Position numbers and translations under genes: made by a program
Assembly (NCBI GenBank): GCA_039000515.1
Contig: JBCFYV010001001.1
Span: 17,124,687 to 17,188,686 of the forward strand
Direction of reading: 5' to 3'
DNA from: Timema cristinae
Lineage: Eukaryota; Arthropoda; Insecta; Phasmatodea; Timematidae
Length of the DNA: 64,000 nucleotides
In this document: positions 63,541 through 64,000 of the stretch, one piece after another
Layout: each line of letters begins with the position of its first letter
Position numbering within the stretch: position 1 is the stretch's first letter
Notes under the pieces: generated by a model
Told to the model about the DNA's origin: nothing
The model's input: only the letters and a program-made list of their open reading frames with translations
Database searches by the model: none

Positions 63541-64000
63541 CATTAGGATAAGAAGGGCCAATGTCCAATTATGAAAATTTGCGTAATTAAATATAAACAT
63601 CTTAATATATTCAGTAACTAAAATACTCACAAAGAATTCTGCTGTGTGAATAAATATAGTTGGTCCCTACTTACTTCAATGAGAGTATTACTCTAGTAAT
63701 ACATTATTTTCAAAGAAAAAACCACATACTTTTCCACACACAAAGTTTTATGACATTAGCCCTTATTTATCTGAGGCAGTAAAACAGTAAAATTCTTCAC
63801 TCTTATCTTACATTCTTTCTTGGGTTCTCATTCTTGAGCACTACGGTTGTAATAATAGGTGTTAATATTCAGAGTATATGAAAACTACTATACATTGAAT
63901 TTTTAATCCACTATTATAATAAATAAAAATAAACATTCCTGCTCATATTAAACATAGTTATTTTAAATAAAATTTGGTCTAAATGTAATTTGGAGACGTT
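63541..64000. other. AT-rich end of window
   Basis: No gene or repeat recognised. A GAA|GTAAGTAGG donor-like sequence on the minus strand at about 63666-63676 lacks a good acceptor. Confidence 0.45.

Overview
This is eukaryotic, AT-rich, gene-poor and repeat-saturated DNA, and I find no complete host protein-coding gene. The content suggests a large invertebrate genome. An arthropod is my best guess, from dispersed CCTAA-type scraps and from SINE, MITE and LINE types common there, but the species cannot be fixed from this window. There are no bacterial features: no operons, no ribosome-binding sites, no CRISPR. Almost every long open reading frame is an artefact of tandem repeats or SINEs.

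Layout. 1-13.9 kb: SINE copies mixed with a wrecked APE/RT non-LTR retrotransposon (about 3.9-5.2 kb), a near-perfect 440-bp palindrome whose arms each carry a tRNA-like sequence (8.26-8.70 kb), and a SINE nested in a SINE (about 10.0-10.5 kb). 13.99-19.71 kb: a satellite of about 100 copies of a 57-bp monomer. 20.2-21.0 kb: a second tandem array, 68-bp unit. 21-32 kb: DNA transposon relics (mariner-type, hAT-type, Helitron-like, a CAGTAG-ended MITE) with nested insertions. 32.6-33.2 kb: a low-repeat island with a textbook 30-nt microexon on the minus strand (branch point, polypyrimidine tract, AG, exon, GTAAG). 33-45 kb: mostly SINEs and MITEs. 45.8-46.5 kb: a 56-bp tandem array. 47-64 kb: SINEs, a TA-flanked mariner-type element with a broken transposase, pogo-like MITEs, and a tandemly triplicated SINE segment.

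SINE names used below are mine. SINE-A: tRNA-like head (A box TGGTCTAGGGG, B box GGTTCAATCC), about 280 bp, (AAT)n tail. SINE-B1: head with TGGCGTAGTTGG and GGTTCGAATC. SINE-B2: same body as B1, but a head with TGGTCTAACGCG and usually an A-rich tail. SINE-C, D and E: other tRNA-like heads with unrelated bodies. A, B1 and B2 have different heads but the same 3' end, built on CCCGAACGGGTAGTAAGACG, which suggests one LINE machinery mobilises all three. Adding up intervals, SINEs cover roughly a fifth of the window. Nine copies have readable target-site duplications, most of them 11-13 bp.

If the microexon is real, the simplest reading is that this is intronic DNA of a long minus-strand gene whose other exons lie outside the window.
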